From Bradyrhizobium prioriisuperbiae (lineage in GTDB: Bacteria; Pseudomonadota; Alphaproteobacteria; Rhizobiales; Xanthobacteraceae): a stretch of DNA of 64,000 nt. Positions 17,763 through 26,327 of this stretch are shown here, piece after piece. The notes beneath the pieces are model-generated. The model was not told the DNA's origin. It saw nothing but the letters and a program-made list of their open reading frames with translations, and did no database searches. Within the stretch, counting starts at the first letter, position 1. Each line of letters begins with the position of its first letter. The position numbers were made by a program, and so were the translations under genes. Location: contig NZ_CP135921.1 in assembly GCF_032397745.1 (NCBI RefSeq), positions 620,001 to 684,000 of the forward strand. The letters run 5' to 3'.

Positions 17763-20165
17763 ATGTTCAAAGTTTATAATTGCATTGTAACGGCCCACGA
17801 TTTCAATCTGGTGCTATTGGCCGCGATCGTCTGCGCTCTCGCTTCAGTTGCCGCCCTCAACATTCTCCAACATGCACGCGCCTCGAAAGGCCAGATGCAG
17901 GGCGTCTGGCTCAGTGTTGCGGCTCTCTCGACCGGCACCGGCATCTGGGCGACACATTTCATCGCCATGCTCGCATTCTCGCCCGGCATTCCCAGCGGTT
18001 ATAATATCGTTCTCACCGTGGGATCACTGCTGGCAGCTGTCCTACTGACCGGTACGGGCCTCGCGATCTCGATCATGCCGATCGGACGGATTGCTCCGTG
18101 GCTTGGCGGCAGCATCATCGGCGGCGGCATCGCCACGATGCACTACACCGGGATGGCCGCCTTCGAAATTCAGGGCTTCATGATCTGGGACACTGCGCTC
18201 GTCGTGGCCTCGATCGCGCTCGGAACACTGATCGGTGCACTCGCCCTTGCCACCGGACTGCGCGACGCCTCACGGCGATCGAAGAACTTCGGCGCGCTCC
18301 TGCTCACGCTCGCGATCGTCAGCCATCACTTTACGGCGATGGGAGCGGTGTCGATCATTCCGGATCCGGCCATCGCAATTTCCCCGTCAGCCGTCCCGAC
18401 CATCTGGCTTGCAATCGGTGTCGCGATCGCTAGCTTCACCATCATCGTCCTGGCGCTGGCCGGCCTCTGGTTGGATATTCACGACCAGAACCGCTCCGAA
18501 CGCGAAACCCAGCGCATGCAGAGCCTGGCGGACGCCGCCGTGGAAGGATTGATTCTCAGCCATGGCGATCAAATCGTCACGGTTAACAACAGCTTTGCTC
18601 GACTGGCGGGCCACGATCAGGAACAGCTTGCGCGCATCAGTCTTTCGACCTGTTTCCCGGATGTCGGCCTGCTCGCCAAGCTGAAAGCGTCGTCCGAACA
18701 GCCGATCGAAACAGAACTGCGGCACCGCAACGGGGCGAAAGTTCCGGTCGAAGTCCTGTTGCGCTCGATGGAGTATGGAGGTCAGCCGCATCATGTCATG
18801 GCGGTGCGTGATCTGCGTGCGCGCAAGGAAGCAGAGCGCCACATCCGCTATCTCGCGCACCACGACGCATTGACCGCACTTCCCAATCGCAGCCAGTTCA
18901 ATGCAAAGCTGGATCAGGAGATATTGCTTGCACAGGACCGCGGCGAGAAGCTCGCGGTGCTTTGTCTCGACCTGGATCGTTTCAAGGAAGTCAACGACCT
19001 GTTCGGTCATGCCGCCGGCGACAAAGTTCTGCAGGCTGTTGCCGCACGCGTCACGCGGGTTCTCGGCGATCGGCAATTGATGGCGCGTCTGGGCGGCGAC
19101 GAGTTCGCCGTGCTGGTGCCGGCGCTTACGCATCCATCCGCCGCCGGACGGCTGGCTGAAAAAATCCTGGAATCCCTGCGCGACAAATCCGAAGACAGCG
19201 ACGTCGAGGAGATCTCCAGCAGCATCGGCATCGCCGTATATCCCGACGATGCGATCGACCGCGAGGATCTTCTCAATCATGCCGACACGGCGCTCTATCG
19301 CGCCAAGACCGAGGGGCGGGCCATATTCCGCTTCTTTGAAGCAAAAATGGGTCTTGAAGTCCGCGACCGCCGCGAACTTGAGCACGACCTGCGTCACGCC
19401 ACGGCACGGGGAGAGCTCAGCCTGGTGTACCAACCGCAGCGGAACATCCGGACCGGTGAAGCGACCGGCTTCGAGGCGCTGCTGCGCTGGAAACATTCCA
19501 CGCGCGGTGCGATTTCACCCGCCACGTTCATTCCGATTGCCGAGGAAACCGGCGCCATTCTGGAGATCGGCGGCTGGGTGCTGCGCGAGGCTTGTCGTGA
19601 GGCCGCTTCGTGGGAGCAGCCTCTGACGATCGCGATCAACGTGTCGGCCGTGCAAATTCACAGCGCAAATTTCGTACAGCTGGTCCACCAGACCCTGCTG
19701 AATACTGGCCTGTCGCCCCACCGGCTGGAGCTTGAGATCACCGAAACGGCGCTGGTGCGGGACCTGAACCGCGCGTTGGCGACGTTGCGCCAGATCAAGG
19801 CACTCGGCATCCGGATTGCCATGGATGACTTCGGAACCGGCTACTCGTCATTGTCCAATCTGCGCGCCTTCCCGTTCGACAAGATCAAGATCGATCGTTC
19901 CTTCATCGCATCGGTCCACTCCAACGAGCAGGCGGCAACCATTGTGCGAGCCGTGCTCGGTCTGGGCCGCGGCCTCGGTCTACCGGTACTTGCCGAAGGC
20001 GTCGAAACCGGCGACGAACTGCAATTCCTGCAAGGTGAATTCTGCGACGCAGTGCAGGGGTATTTGGTCGGGCGCCCCTCCGCGATCACCGAATTTCGCA
20101 ACCTGACGCACGACGAACCGGATTATCAGGAGCGCCCCGCGATGGCCGATATCAAGGTGGCATAA
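17763..20165 (+). CDS. MHYT-PAS-GGDEF-EAL membrane c-di-GMP signalling protein, copy 1
   Basis: The 800-residue protein opens with an MHYT domain (residues 1-240, about seven helices) bearing three motifs: THFIAM, MHYTGM near 125 and SHHFTAM. A PAS domain follows (260-360). The diguanylate cyclase domain has intact GGDEF near 443, and the phosphodiesterase domain has intact EALLRW near 569, DDFGTGYSSL and AEGVET. There is no RxxD inhibitory site before GGDEF. MHYT domains are proposed to bind a metal, possibly copper, and sense a diatomic gas. The ATG at 17763 matches the paralogue's N-terminus; an in-frame ATG 15 codons earlier does not. It lies next to csoR/copA. Confidence 0.92.
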   Translation: MFKVYNCIVTAHDFNLVLLAAIVCALASVAALNILQHARASKGQMQGVWLSVAALSTGTGIWATHFIAMLAFSPGIPSGYNIVLTVGSLLAAVLLTGTGLAISIMPIGRIAPWLGGSIIGGGIATMHYTGMAAFEIQGFMIWDTALVVASIALGTLIGALALATGLRDASRRSKNFGALLLTLAIVSHHFTAMGAVSIIPDPAIAISPSAVPTIWLAIGVAIASFTIIVLALAGLWLDIHDQNRSERETQRMQSLADAAVEGLILSHGDQIVTVNNSFARLAGHDQEQLARISLSTCFPDVGLLAKLKASSEQPIETELRHRNGAKVPVEVLLRSMEYGGQPHHVMAVRDLRARKEAERHIRYLAHHDALTALPNRSQFNAKLDQEILLAQDRGEKLAVLCLDLDRFKEVNDLFGHAAGDKVLQAVAARVTRVLGDRQLMARLGGDEFAVLVPALTHPSAAGRLAEKILESLRDKSEDSDVEEISSSIGIAVYPDDAIDREDLLNHADTALYRAKTEGRAIFRFFEAKMGLEVRDRRELEHDLRHATARGELSLVYQPQRNIRTGEATGFEALLRWKHSTRGAISPATFIPIAEETGAILEIGGWVLREACREAASWEQPLTIAINVSAVQIHSANFVQLVHQTLLNTGLSPHRLELEITETALVRDLNRALATLRQIKALGIRIAMDDFGTGYSSLSNLRAFPFDKIKIDRSFIASVHSNEQAATIVRAVLGLGRGLGLPVLAEGVETGDELQFLQGEFCDAVQGYLVGRPSAITEFRNLTHDEPDYQERPAMADIKVA

Positions 20166-20254
20166 CTGCCCGCCGACAGATCGCGCCAATTTTACGGTTC
20201 GCCAAAAACAACGATTCACCGTATCGCGGAACGCCGCCGGCCTTTCGGGTTCTA

Positions 20255-20272
20255 TTTACCTTACGTTACGCG
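20255..20272 (+). promoter_or_regulatory. conserved upstream element, copy 2
   Basis: TTTACCTTACGTTACGCG ends 49 bp before the ATG of the second MHYT gene and matches 15 of 18 positions of the element before the first gene. Equal spacing to the start codons supports a regulatory role. Confidence 0.5.
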
Positions 20273-20321
20273 TTTGGCGCCCTAGATGGCGAGGACAGCT
20301 TCCCTCGGCGCGGTAAAGTGT

Positions 20322-22724
20322 ATGTTCAGAGTTTATAGCGGAATCGTCACCGCCCACGATTTCAATCTGGTGGTGCTCGCGATCGTCATCTGCGCCCTGG
20401 CTTCCTTCGCGGCCATCAATCTGCTCCGACATGCCCACAACTCAAGCGGCCGCACGCGAAACATCTGGCTCGGCGTTGCCGCCATTTCGACCGGCTCGGG
20501 CATCTGGGCCACTCATTTTATCGCAATGCTGTCCTTTAGTCCGGGCATTCCAAGCGGCTATAACATCGTTCTCACCATCGGATCCCTGCTGGCAGTTATC
20601 CTGCTAACCGGCGCTGGGCTCACTGTCTCCGTCATCCCGAACCAGCGGGCGGCACCCTATGCCGGCGGCGCCATCGTTGGCACAGGTATTGCCGCAATGT
20701 ATCAGCTGGGCATGGCCGCCTTCGAGATCCAGGGCACCATCCAGTGGGACCGGACACTGATCGCCAATTCACTCCTGCTCGCAATACTGGCGAGTGCCGC
20801 CGCAATCGCCGCCGGACTGCGCGGGAAGTCGTTCAAATGGAAGTGTTACGGTGCGCTGCTGCTGACGCTGGCAATCATCAGCCATCACTTCACGGCCTTG
20901 GGCGCCGCATCGATCGTTCCCGATCCAGCTATCGCAATCTCCCCTCTGGCTATCCCCACCGCTTGGCTCGCCGTAGGCGTGGCGGCCTCCAGCTTCGTCA
21001 TCATCCTGTTGGCACTGGCTGGCGCTTGGCTCGACAACCACGACCGGCGGCGCTCAGAGCTCGAAACCGATCGCATGCAAAGCTTGGCTGACGCCGCCGT
21101 CGAAGGCCTGGTGCTGAGCCACGACAACAAGATCGTCACCGTCAACAACAGCTTCGCCCAATTGATCGGCTACCCGCAGGAACAATTCGTCCATGCCGAT
21201 CTTGCGACATATTTTCCAGACACCGACCTGCACGCCAAGCTGCTGTCCACCTCCGGCCAGTTGATCGAAACCGAGTTGCGGCACCGCGACGGCGCGCTGC
21301 TGCCGGTTGAAGTGCTTTTGCGGGCGATGGAGTATGCAGGACGCCCCCATCACGTCATCGCGGTGCGCGACCTGCGCGCACGCAAGGAAGCCGAAAGGCA
21401 CATCCGGTACCTCGCGCACCATGACGTCTTGACGTCTTTGCCAAACCGCAGCCATTTCAACAGCCGATTGGAACAAGAGATACCGCTCGCCCAAAACCGC
21501 GACGAGAAACTCGCGGTGCTGTGTCTCGATCTAGACCGCTTCAAGGAGGTCAACGACCTGTTCGGACACGCTGCCGGAGATAAGGTGCTGCAAGCCGTCG
21601 CCTCGCGCGTGACGGCGGTGCTCGGCGAACGGCACATGATGGCGCGGCTGGGCGGCGACGAATTCGCCATTCTGATGCCGGGGCTCGCTCATCCTTCGGC
21701 AGCCGGGCGGCTGGCCGAAAAAATTCAGGAAGCGCTTCGCGACGGGCGGGACGGATCCGGTGTCGAAGATATCTCTTGCAGCATCGGCATTGCCGTGTGC
21801 CCCGACGATGCGATCGACCGGCAGGAACTTCTGACTCACGCTGATACCGCGCTCTATCGCGCCAAAGTGGAAGGTCGCGCCACTTTTCGTTTCTTCGAAG
21901 CGAAGATGGGAATCGAAGTCCGCGACCGGCGTGAGCTCGAGCATGATCTGCGTCACGCCACGATGCGTGGCGAATTGAAACTCGTCTACCAGCCTCAGCA
22001 GGATCTCCAGAGCGGAGTGGTCAGCGGATTTGAAGCACTGCTGCGGTGGAATCATCCGCTTCGCGGCGCCATCTCGCCGGCGACTTTCATTCCAATCGCC
22101 GAAGAAACCGGAGCGATTCTCGAAATCGGCACGTGGGTGCTGCGGGAAGCCTGCCGCGAGGCCGCCTCATGGCGCCAGCCGCTGATGATCGCCGTCAACG
22201 TCTCCGCGGTGCAGATTCACAGCGCAAACCTGGTCCAGACGGTTCACCAGATTCTGCTCGAAACCGGTCTTTCTCCGGGCCGGCTGGAGCTCGAGATTAC
22301 CGAGACCGCGCTGGTGCGCGACCTGAATCGGGCATTGATGACGTTGCGCCAGATCAAGGCGCTGGGCATCCGCATCGCCATGGACGATTTCGGCACCGGC
22401 TATTCTTCGCTGTCGAATTTGCGGGCGTTTCCGTTCGACAAAATCAAGATCGATCGCTCTTTCATCGCGTCGGTCCATTCCAATGAACAGGCGGCGACCA
22501 TCGTTCGTGCCGTGCTCGGACTTGGCCGCGGCCTCGGCCTGCCGGTCCTGGCGGAAGGCGTGGAGACCGGCGACGAACTGGAATTCCTGCAAGGCGAGGC
22601 CTGCGATGAAGTGCAGGGCTACTTGTTCGGCCGGCCGTCCGCAATCACGGAGTTCCGCGAACTGACGCACGACGACGCCAGTTCGCATGATCGTGGCGCA
22701 GCCACCGGCATCAAGGTTGCTTGA
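20322..22724 (+). CDS. MHYT-PAS-GGDEF-EAL membrane c-di-GMP signalling protein, copy 2 (altered MHYT motif)
   Basis: This tandem paralogue is also exactly 800 residues, with the same domain order. GGDEF (near 443), EALLRW (near 570), DDFGTGYSSL and AEGVET are intact, so both enzyme activities are possible. The central MHYT motif at residue 125 reads MYQLGM rather than MHYTGM, losing the conserved His, while THFIAM and SHHFTAM remain. The EAL half is nearly identical in protein to copy 1 but differs at many synonymous sites, so the duplication is not recent. The ATG at 20322 aligns with the copy-1 start. Confidence 0.92.
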   Translation: MFRVYSGIVTAHDFNLVVLAIVICALASFAAINLLRHAHNSSGRTRNIWLGVAAISTGSGIWATHFIAMLSFSPGIPSGYNIVLTIGSLLAVILLTGAGLTVSVIPNQRAAPYAGGAIVGTGIAAMYQLGMAAFEIQGTIQWDRTLIANSLLLAILASAAAIAAGLRGKSFKWKCYGALLLTLAIISHHFTALGAASIVPDPAIAISPLAIPTAWLAVGVAASSFVIILLALAGAWLDNHDRRRSELETDRMQSLADAAVEGLVLSHDNKIVTVNNSFAQLIGYPQEQFVHADLATYFPDTDLHAKLLSTSGQLIETELRHRDGALLPVEVLLRAMEYAGRPHHVIAVRDLRARKEAERHIRYLAHHDVLTSLPNRSHFNSRLEQEIPLAQNRDEKLAVLCLDLDRFKEVNDLFGHAAGDKVLQAVASRVTAVLGERHMMARLGGDEFAILMPGLAHPSAAGRLAEKIQEALRDGRDGSGVEDISCSIGIAVCPDDAIDRQELLTHADTALYRAKVEGRATFRFFEAKMGIEVRDRRELEHDLRHATMRGELKLVYQPQQDLQSGVVSGFEALLRWNHPLRGAISPATFIPIAEETGAILEIGTWVLREACREAASWRQPLMIAVNVSAVQIHSANLVQTVHQILLETGLSPGRLELEITETALVRDLNRALMTLRQIKALGIRIAMDDFGTGYSSLSNLRAFPFDKIKIDRSFIASVHSNEQAATIVRAVLGLGRGLGLPVLAEGVETGDELEFLQGEACDEVQGYLFGRPSAITEFRELTHDDASSHDRGAATGIKVA

Positions 22725-22776
22725 GACATTTTCGCGGGCATGCAGCTGCCGAAAGCGACTCGTAACGCACAAATGA

Positions 22777-22803
22777 AAAACGCGCGATCTCCGCGCGTTT
22801 TTT
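22777..22803. terminator. bidirectional terminator between the MHYT gene and parA-like gene
   Basis: AAAACGCGCG (22777-22786) and CGCGCGTTTT (22792-22801) form a perfect stem with a 5-nt loop. A- and T-runs on each side serve both converging genes. Confidence 0.9.
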
Positions 22804-22824
22804 CCTCCGATTTTCTGGTTCTTG

Positions 22825-23505
22825 TCAGGCCGCCTGCTTGTGCATGGCCCCGGTGCTCGACGCCGTGCCACGAATGGCCTTTATCGAACGTTCGATCGCA
22901 GACCAGAGCCGCCCGATTTCGCCCGCCGCACGGCCGTCCGGATTGTATTCGCGAGCGCCTTCGCCATGCGCGAGAGCCAACAGCAGATCGGCGCGATTCG
23001 TCACCTGACCGCCCCACACCGGCGCGCGGAATTTCGCCAGCGCTTCACGCGCCATCGTCACGATCGGGCTTTCCTGATCGTTGCGAAGCGCAGGCGCACC
23101 GTTGATCACCACCGCATAAGGCTTGCGGGCCGAGCGGCAGGAGGAAATGGTTTCCTGCACGGCGTTGACGTCGAACACGCCGGGACGCGCCGGAATAACC
23201 ACCATCGTCGCGTTGCTGATGGCATCGTCGACAACGGCTGACACATTGGGCGGCGTATCGATGAAGACCCATTCGAAGCCGTTGCGCTTGGCGGCAGCGA
23301 CCAGTTCGCTGACCGAGCGCGACGCAACTCTGATCGGCGGCTCGTTGGTGCCGCGCAGCTTCTGCCACAGCGACAGTGATCCCTGCGGATCGGCATCGAT
23401 GAGAAGACAAGGTTTGGATGTTTTGTGGACATGGGCCGCAAGATGTGCGGCGAGAGTACTCTTTCCCGAGCCCCCCTTACGCGAAGCAAAAACAATAACG
23501 TTCAT
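22825..23505 (-). CDS. orphan ParA/MinD-type ATPase
   Basis: The 226-residue protein has the deviant Walker A motif KGGSGKST at residue 10, LLIDADPQGS (switch I region) and the Walker B-like FIDTPPN. No ParB gene or parS-like site lies nearby, so it is not an obvious chromosome partition pair. Family members position proteins, plasmids or chemoreceptor clusters on the nucleoid or pole. It ends in a Gly/Ser/Ala-rich tail of about 20 residues. A palindrome lies 36 bp upstream of its ATG. The cargo is unknown. Confidence 0.88.
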   Translation of the reverse strand: MNVIVFASRKGGSGKSTLAAHLAAHVHKTSKPCLLIDADPQGSLSLWQKLRGTNEPPIRVASRSVSELVAAAKRNGFEWVFIDTPPNVSAVVDDAISNATMVVIPARPGVFDVNAVQETISSCRSARKPYAVVINGAPALRNDQESPIVTMAREALAKFRAPVWGGQVTNRADLLLALAHGEGAREYNPDGRAAGEIGRLWSAIERSIKAIRGTASSTGAMHKQAA

Positions 23506-23541
23506 AGCTTAGCCTCCAGATTGACCCCAGAAGCGAAAAAT

Positions 23542-23559
23542 GAATCAATTTTTTGATTC
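23542..23559 (-). promoter_or_regulatory. palindrome with two GANTC sites upstream of the parA-like gene
   Basis: GAATCAA-TTTT-TTGATTC is a perfect 7-bp inverted repeat 36 bp upstream of the ATG. Each arm holds a GANTC site, the target of the cell-cycle methylase CcrM. It could be an operator, and the binding protein is unknown. Confidence 0.4.
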
Positions 23560-23706
23560 GTTAAAGAAAAATATCAGTTGCAAGTCTTGCCGACGCCGAT
23601 TTGTGCAAATCCTCGACATTTGAGTCACATCGTGCGGCGCAATGCAGATTGTGGCAGAAAATTGATTTAGCTCGCGCACGGACACCGGCCGACACGAAAT
23701 CGCGTT

Positions 23707-24033
23707 TCAGCCATTCGCGCGCGGCCCGTTCGCTTTGGGGCGCTGCCGTTGCATCCATTTGCGCTCGATAAAACCCAGCATCGTGGCCATCGGCTTCTGC
23801 AGCACCGGAACATCCTGCGCGATCAAAATCAGACCGAGCGGCAGCATCCACAGGCCAAGCACCGGCAGGAAGCTCAACACCCCGCCGACAACCAGCAGGA
23901 GCGCCACGGGAACACGTACGTAGAAAGACGCAGGCTGCCGCAGCCAGTGAACGAACCGCGCCGGACGCGGCGGCAGCTTCTGTTCGAACCAAGCGAAATG
24001 GCGATCGAGTTCGGCTTTGTGGTCGATGGTCAA
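23707..24033 (-). CDS. small inner-membrane protein, unknown function
   Basis: The 108-residue protein has a charged N-terminus (DHKAELDRHFAWFEQKL), two hydrophobic segments (VRVPVALLLVVGGVLSFLPV and LGLWMLPLGLILIAQDV) and a basic tail. The start is a TTG at 24033 preceded by the very strong GGGAGGA at 7 nt. The open frame extends to an ATG at 24081 without a ribosome-binding site. It lies 81 bp after the small secreted protein gene on the same strand. I recognise it only as a conserved membrane protein and no function can be assigned. Confidence 0.75.
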   Translation of the reverse strand: MTIDHKAELDRHFAWFEQKLPPRPARFVHWLRQPASFYVRVPVALLLVVGGVLSFLPVLGLWMLPLGLILIAQDVPVLQKPMATMLGFIERKWMQRQRPKANGPRANG

Positions 24034-24114
24034 GGATCGTTCCTCCCGACCAGGAGATGTGCCTCGCTTCAGCCCCCACAACGTGGCGCGATGTCGCGCA
24101 GATCGACGAAACGA

Positions 24115-24468
24115 TCAGATCTGCGTGACGTCCCGCACCTCGCAGGCGCCATCTGCGGCCTGTGTATCGACAAATCCGAAACTGATTTTCTTGAAGGTAT
24201 GTTCGGTTTTCGCCTTCAGGGGGCCCGCGATGGTCTGCTGGATCTCGGTCACCTTGCCGGTGCTCTTGGTCGTGAATACGCACCTGACCTTGATGTCCTT
24301 CACGGCGAAGGCGTTGTCGTTGCTGATCGTGATGTCGGCAATCCCGATCTTGTTGTAACTGCCCTTCTTGAAAACCTGTTTGACGACCTTGACGTTCGCC
24401 GGATCCGCGACGGCGGCTCCGATGCCCACCAGAAACATGGCCGCCACGATGGATGTGGCCCTGATCAT
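24115..24468 (-). CDS. small exported protein, unknown function
   Basis: The 117-residue protein has a clear Sec signal peptide (MIRATSIVAAMFLVGIGAAVAD, cleavage near residue 21). The mature domain has alternating strands, including KIGIADITISNDNAF and VRCVFTTKSTGKV, and two cysteines (RCVF and ACEV) that could form a periplasmic disulfide. The immunoglobulin-like strand pattern resembles FxLYD-type modules, but this is only a visual impression. GAGG lies 6 nt before the ATG. It may be co-transcribed with the downstream small membrane protein. Confidence 0.75.
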   Translation of the reverse strand: MIRATSIVAAMFLVGIGAAVADPANVKVVKQVFKKGSYNKIGIADITISNDNAFAVKDIKVRCVFTTKSTGKVTEIQQTIAGPLKAKTEHTFKKISFGFVDTQAADGACEVRDVTQI

Positions 24469-24670
24469 CTTCGACCTCGTTGCGATTGATGCTGCGCAAC
24501 ACGCCGCAGTCCGGACATGCTGTCAATTGCAATCATGCATTGGGCACCTCACCGCCGCATGCGGCTCTTCGCAGCAGTGCAGTCCATAGCCAAGCGCTGA
24601 TGTCGGACCGGTCGCCCGGCATTCCGAGGGTGATGAGGAGCAACCGAAGGCGGATACGAAATGACCGCGG

Positions 24671-24747
24671 TGGTACAGTTGGGTGGGCTCGAACCACCGA
24701 CCTCCTGTTCCACAGACAGGCGCTCTAACCAACTGAGCTACAACTGC
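24671..24747 (-). tRNA. tRNA-His (anticodon GTG)
   Basis: The 77-nt cloverleaf has anticodon loop CTGTGGA in a CCTGT/ACAGG stem, a T arm with TTCGAGC, and encoded CCA. The acceptor opens with a G1-U72 wobble and has A73. The base before G1 is T, so there is no encoded G-1. This is the alphaproteobacterial tRNA-His form, which has lost the G-1:C73 pair used elsewhere. Confidence 0.95.
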
Positions 24748-24885
24748 ATTCCTGATCGCGCCAAGGGGCGCATCCAGACCGGCCGGGGCCAAAAAGGCCC
24801 GCGAACGGGGCGGAAACTATGAGCATCGCTGCGCTTTGGCAAGGCCGTTAGCCCCCTTTGGCGAACGATCTTGCCCGCGATTTGC

Positions 24886-24916
24886 AAGAAAAAGCCCGGG
24901 CACCGGCCCGGGCTTT
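24886..24916 (-). terminator. intrinsic terminator of the first phasin gene
   Basis: AAAGCCCGGG and CCCGGGCTTT (24891-24900 and 24907-24916) form a 10-bp stem. On the minus strand it is followed by TTTTTCTT. Confidence 0.9.
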
Positions 24917-24952
24917 CAACACAATGAAAAAGGCCCGAAATCAGGCCTGTGG

Positions 24953-25390
24953 TCAGACGACCGGCCGGAAGGCCTTGGCCGCGCTGGCCTTGATCGGCTC
25001 GGCGGTCTCGGTGGCAACCTTCTTGCCGAGCTCCATCAGATCCTTGGACTGGGCGGTCAGAACCTCGAACTGCTTGCGGGTATGGGTGTTGATCAGTTCA
25101 AAGGCCTCGGGAACCGACTTCGAGCCCATCAGGGCCTGGACGAAATCGAACGCCTGGTCGGTGTTGGTCTTGGTATTCTCAATCAGCTTGGCGGTGTAGT
25201 CGCTCGCGCCCTTGGTGGCCGACTGATAGGAGGCCTCGATCGCGCCATTGTTGGCTTCGGCAGCTTCCTTGAGCTTCTGATAGCCGTCGCGCGCCTGGGC
25301 GAGGCCCTTTTCGGCGAACGCGCGCATGCCCTCTGGAAATTCGGTGAAGGAGGTCGGGGAAAATGAGAACGGATCGGCCTTGAAAACCAT
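24953..25390 (-). CDS. phasin-family protein
   Basis: The 145-residue, almost entirely helical protein has the phasin pattern: EFPEGMRAFAEKGLAQARDGYQKLKEAAE, then a long amphipathic region ending KQFEVLTAQSKDLMELGKKVATE. Phasins coat polyhydroxyalkanoate granules in the cytoplasm and control granule size. The ATG at 25390 has AAGGA at 8 nt. A second phasin gene lies just upstream on the same strand with about 200 bp between them, and each may have its own promoter. No PHA synthase gene is in the window. Confidence 0.9.
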   Translation of the reverse strand: MVFKADPFSFSPTSFTEFPEGMRAFAEKGLAQARDGYQKLKEAAEANNGAIEASYQSATKGASDYTAKLIENTKTNTDQAFDFVQALMGSKSVPEAFELINTHTRKQFEVLTAQSKDLMELGKKVATETAEPIKASAAKAFRPVV

Positions 25391-25592
25391 GGTGCGTATC
25401 CTTCATCGAACGGGTTTTATGTGAAACCCATCCGGTGGCGACGCCAACAGCACGGGCCGGTCGCGGGAGTGGGCTTTGGGAGCCCTTGCCAAGCCGCGAT
25501 TGCCAAAGATTACATCAAAATTTTGTGCATTGCAACATTTCGTTGCAACGCACAAACGCATGGCCCTTCGGCGGAATGAGAAGGAAGCGGGC

Positions 25593-25967
25593 TTATTTGG
25601 TCTTTGTGACATCCATGGCGGCCCGGGTAACGGCCTGACCGATTTCGCTGGCCTGTTCGGCGAATACCCGCATCTGGTTCTGCACGTATTCGCTGTGCAA
25701 TTTCATGACCTCGGTGAGATCGCCAGCCTTCAGCAACCGCTCGGCATAGTCCAGCGACGACGCGACATTCTTCTCTGCGAAGGTAATGGCTTTGACGCTG
25801 AGGTCCTTGGCCCCGACGCGAACCGCTTCGTTGCGTCCCTCCAGCGAGCTCGCCGCCTGCTGGGCCGAACTCAGGAACGTCTCGAAAGCCTTGCGTGCCT
25901 GGTCAAAACTGGCCTCCGCCATCGACCGCAACTCCTTGGGGATTTCAAACCGGTTATTCTGGTCCAT
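25593..25967 (-). CDS. phasin-family protein (second copy)
   Basis: The 124-residue protein matches the phasin_2 type: FEIPKELRSMAEASFDQARKAFETFLSSAQ, followed by KAITFAEKNVASSLDYAERLLKAGDLTEVMKLHSEYVQNQM. The ATG at 25967 has GGGAG 7 nt upstream. The open frame continues further upstream but loses coding character. It is quite different in sequence from the neighbouring phasin, so the two may coat different granule states or have different partners. Confidence 0.9.
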   Translation of the reverse strand: MDQNNRFEIPKELRSMAEASFDQARKAFETFLSSAQQAASSLEGRNEAVRVGAKDLSVKAITFAEKNVASSLDYAERLLKAGDLTEVMKLHSEYVQNQMRVFAEQASEIGQAVTRAAMDVTKTK

Positions 25968-26327
25968 CGCTTCGCTCCCTGTCGCCGCTGATGATTGCGT
26001 ATCGATTGACGAGCGGGCGTCCATCAATCGTTTTTGGGGGAGGCGCTGCCGACCCCGCCATACGGCCATCGTGGGCATTTGAGTTTGTTTTGCAACACCT
26101 CAACGCGGTGCAGGCCGACAGGGTCCTTGCAGCCGCAAAATTAAGGATATCGGGGGTTTAAGCAGCTTTCGGCGCCGGGAAGACGTGGACCTCGCCGTGA
26201 CAGCCCTTTACTAAGATTTTATTAAGGCTGTTTACCTTATGGCCGCCAGCATCGGGGGCCACGATGCTGTATGCCACGTCGACATGTCGGCGCCGGCCGA
26301 GACGATTTGGGACCGTTCGATCGAACC
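25968..26327. other. intergenic region between the phasin gene and the histidine kinase gene
   Basis: This 360-bp divergent region must hold the promoters of both flanking genes. It contains an AT-rich stretch at 26207-26240. I see no gene, terminator or convincing named site in it. Confidence 0.5.

Noticed and set aside
24671..24747. Missing G-1 and C73 in tRNA-His as evidence of a pseudogene
   Set aside because: A73 without encoded G-1 is the known alphaproteobacterial form, and the cloverleaf is otherwise normal.
26207..26240. AT-rich stretch with degenerate TTAC-N7-TTAT as a CtrA site upstream of the large kinase
   Set aside because: Each half matches only three of four bases, so chance is a sufficient explanation.
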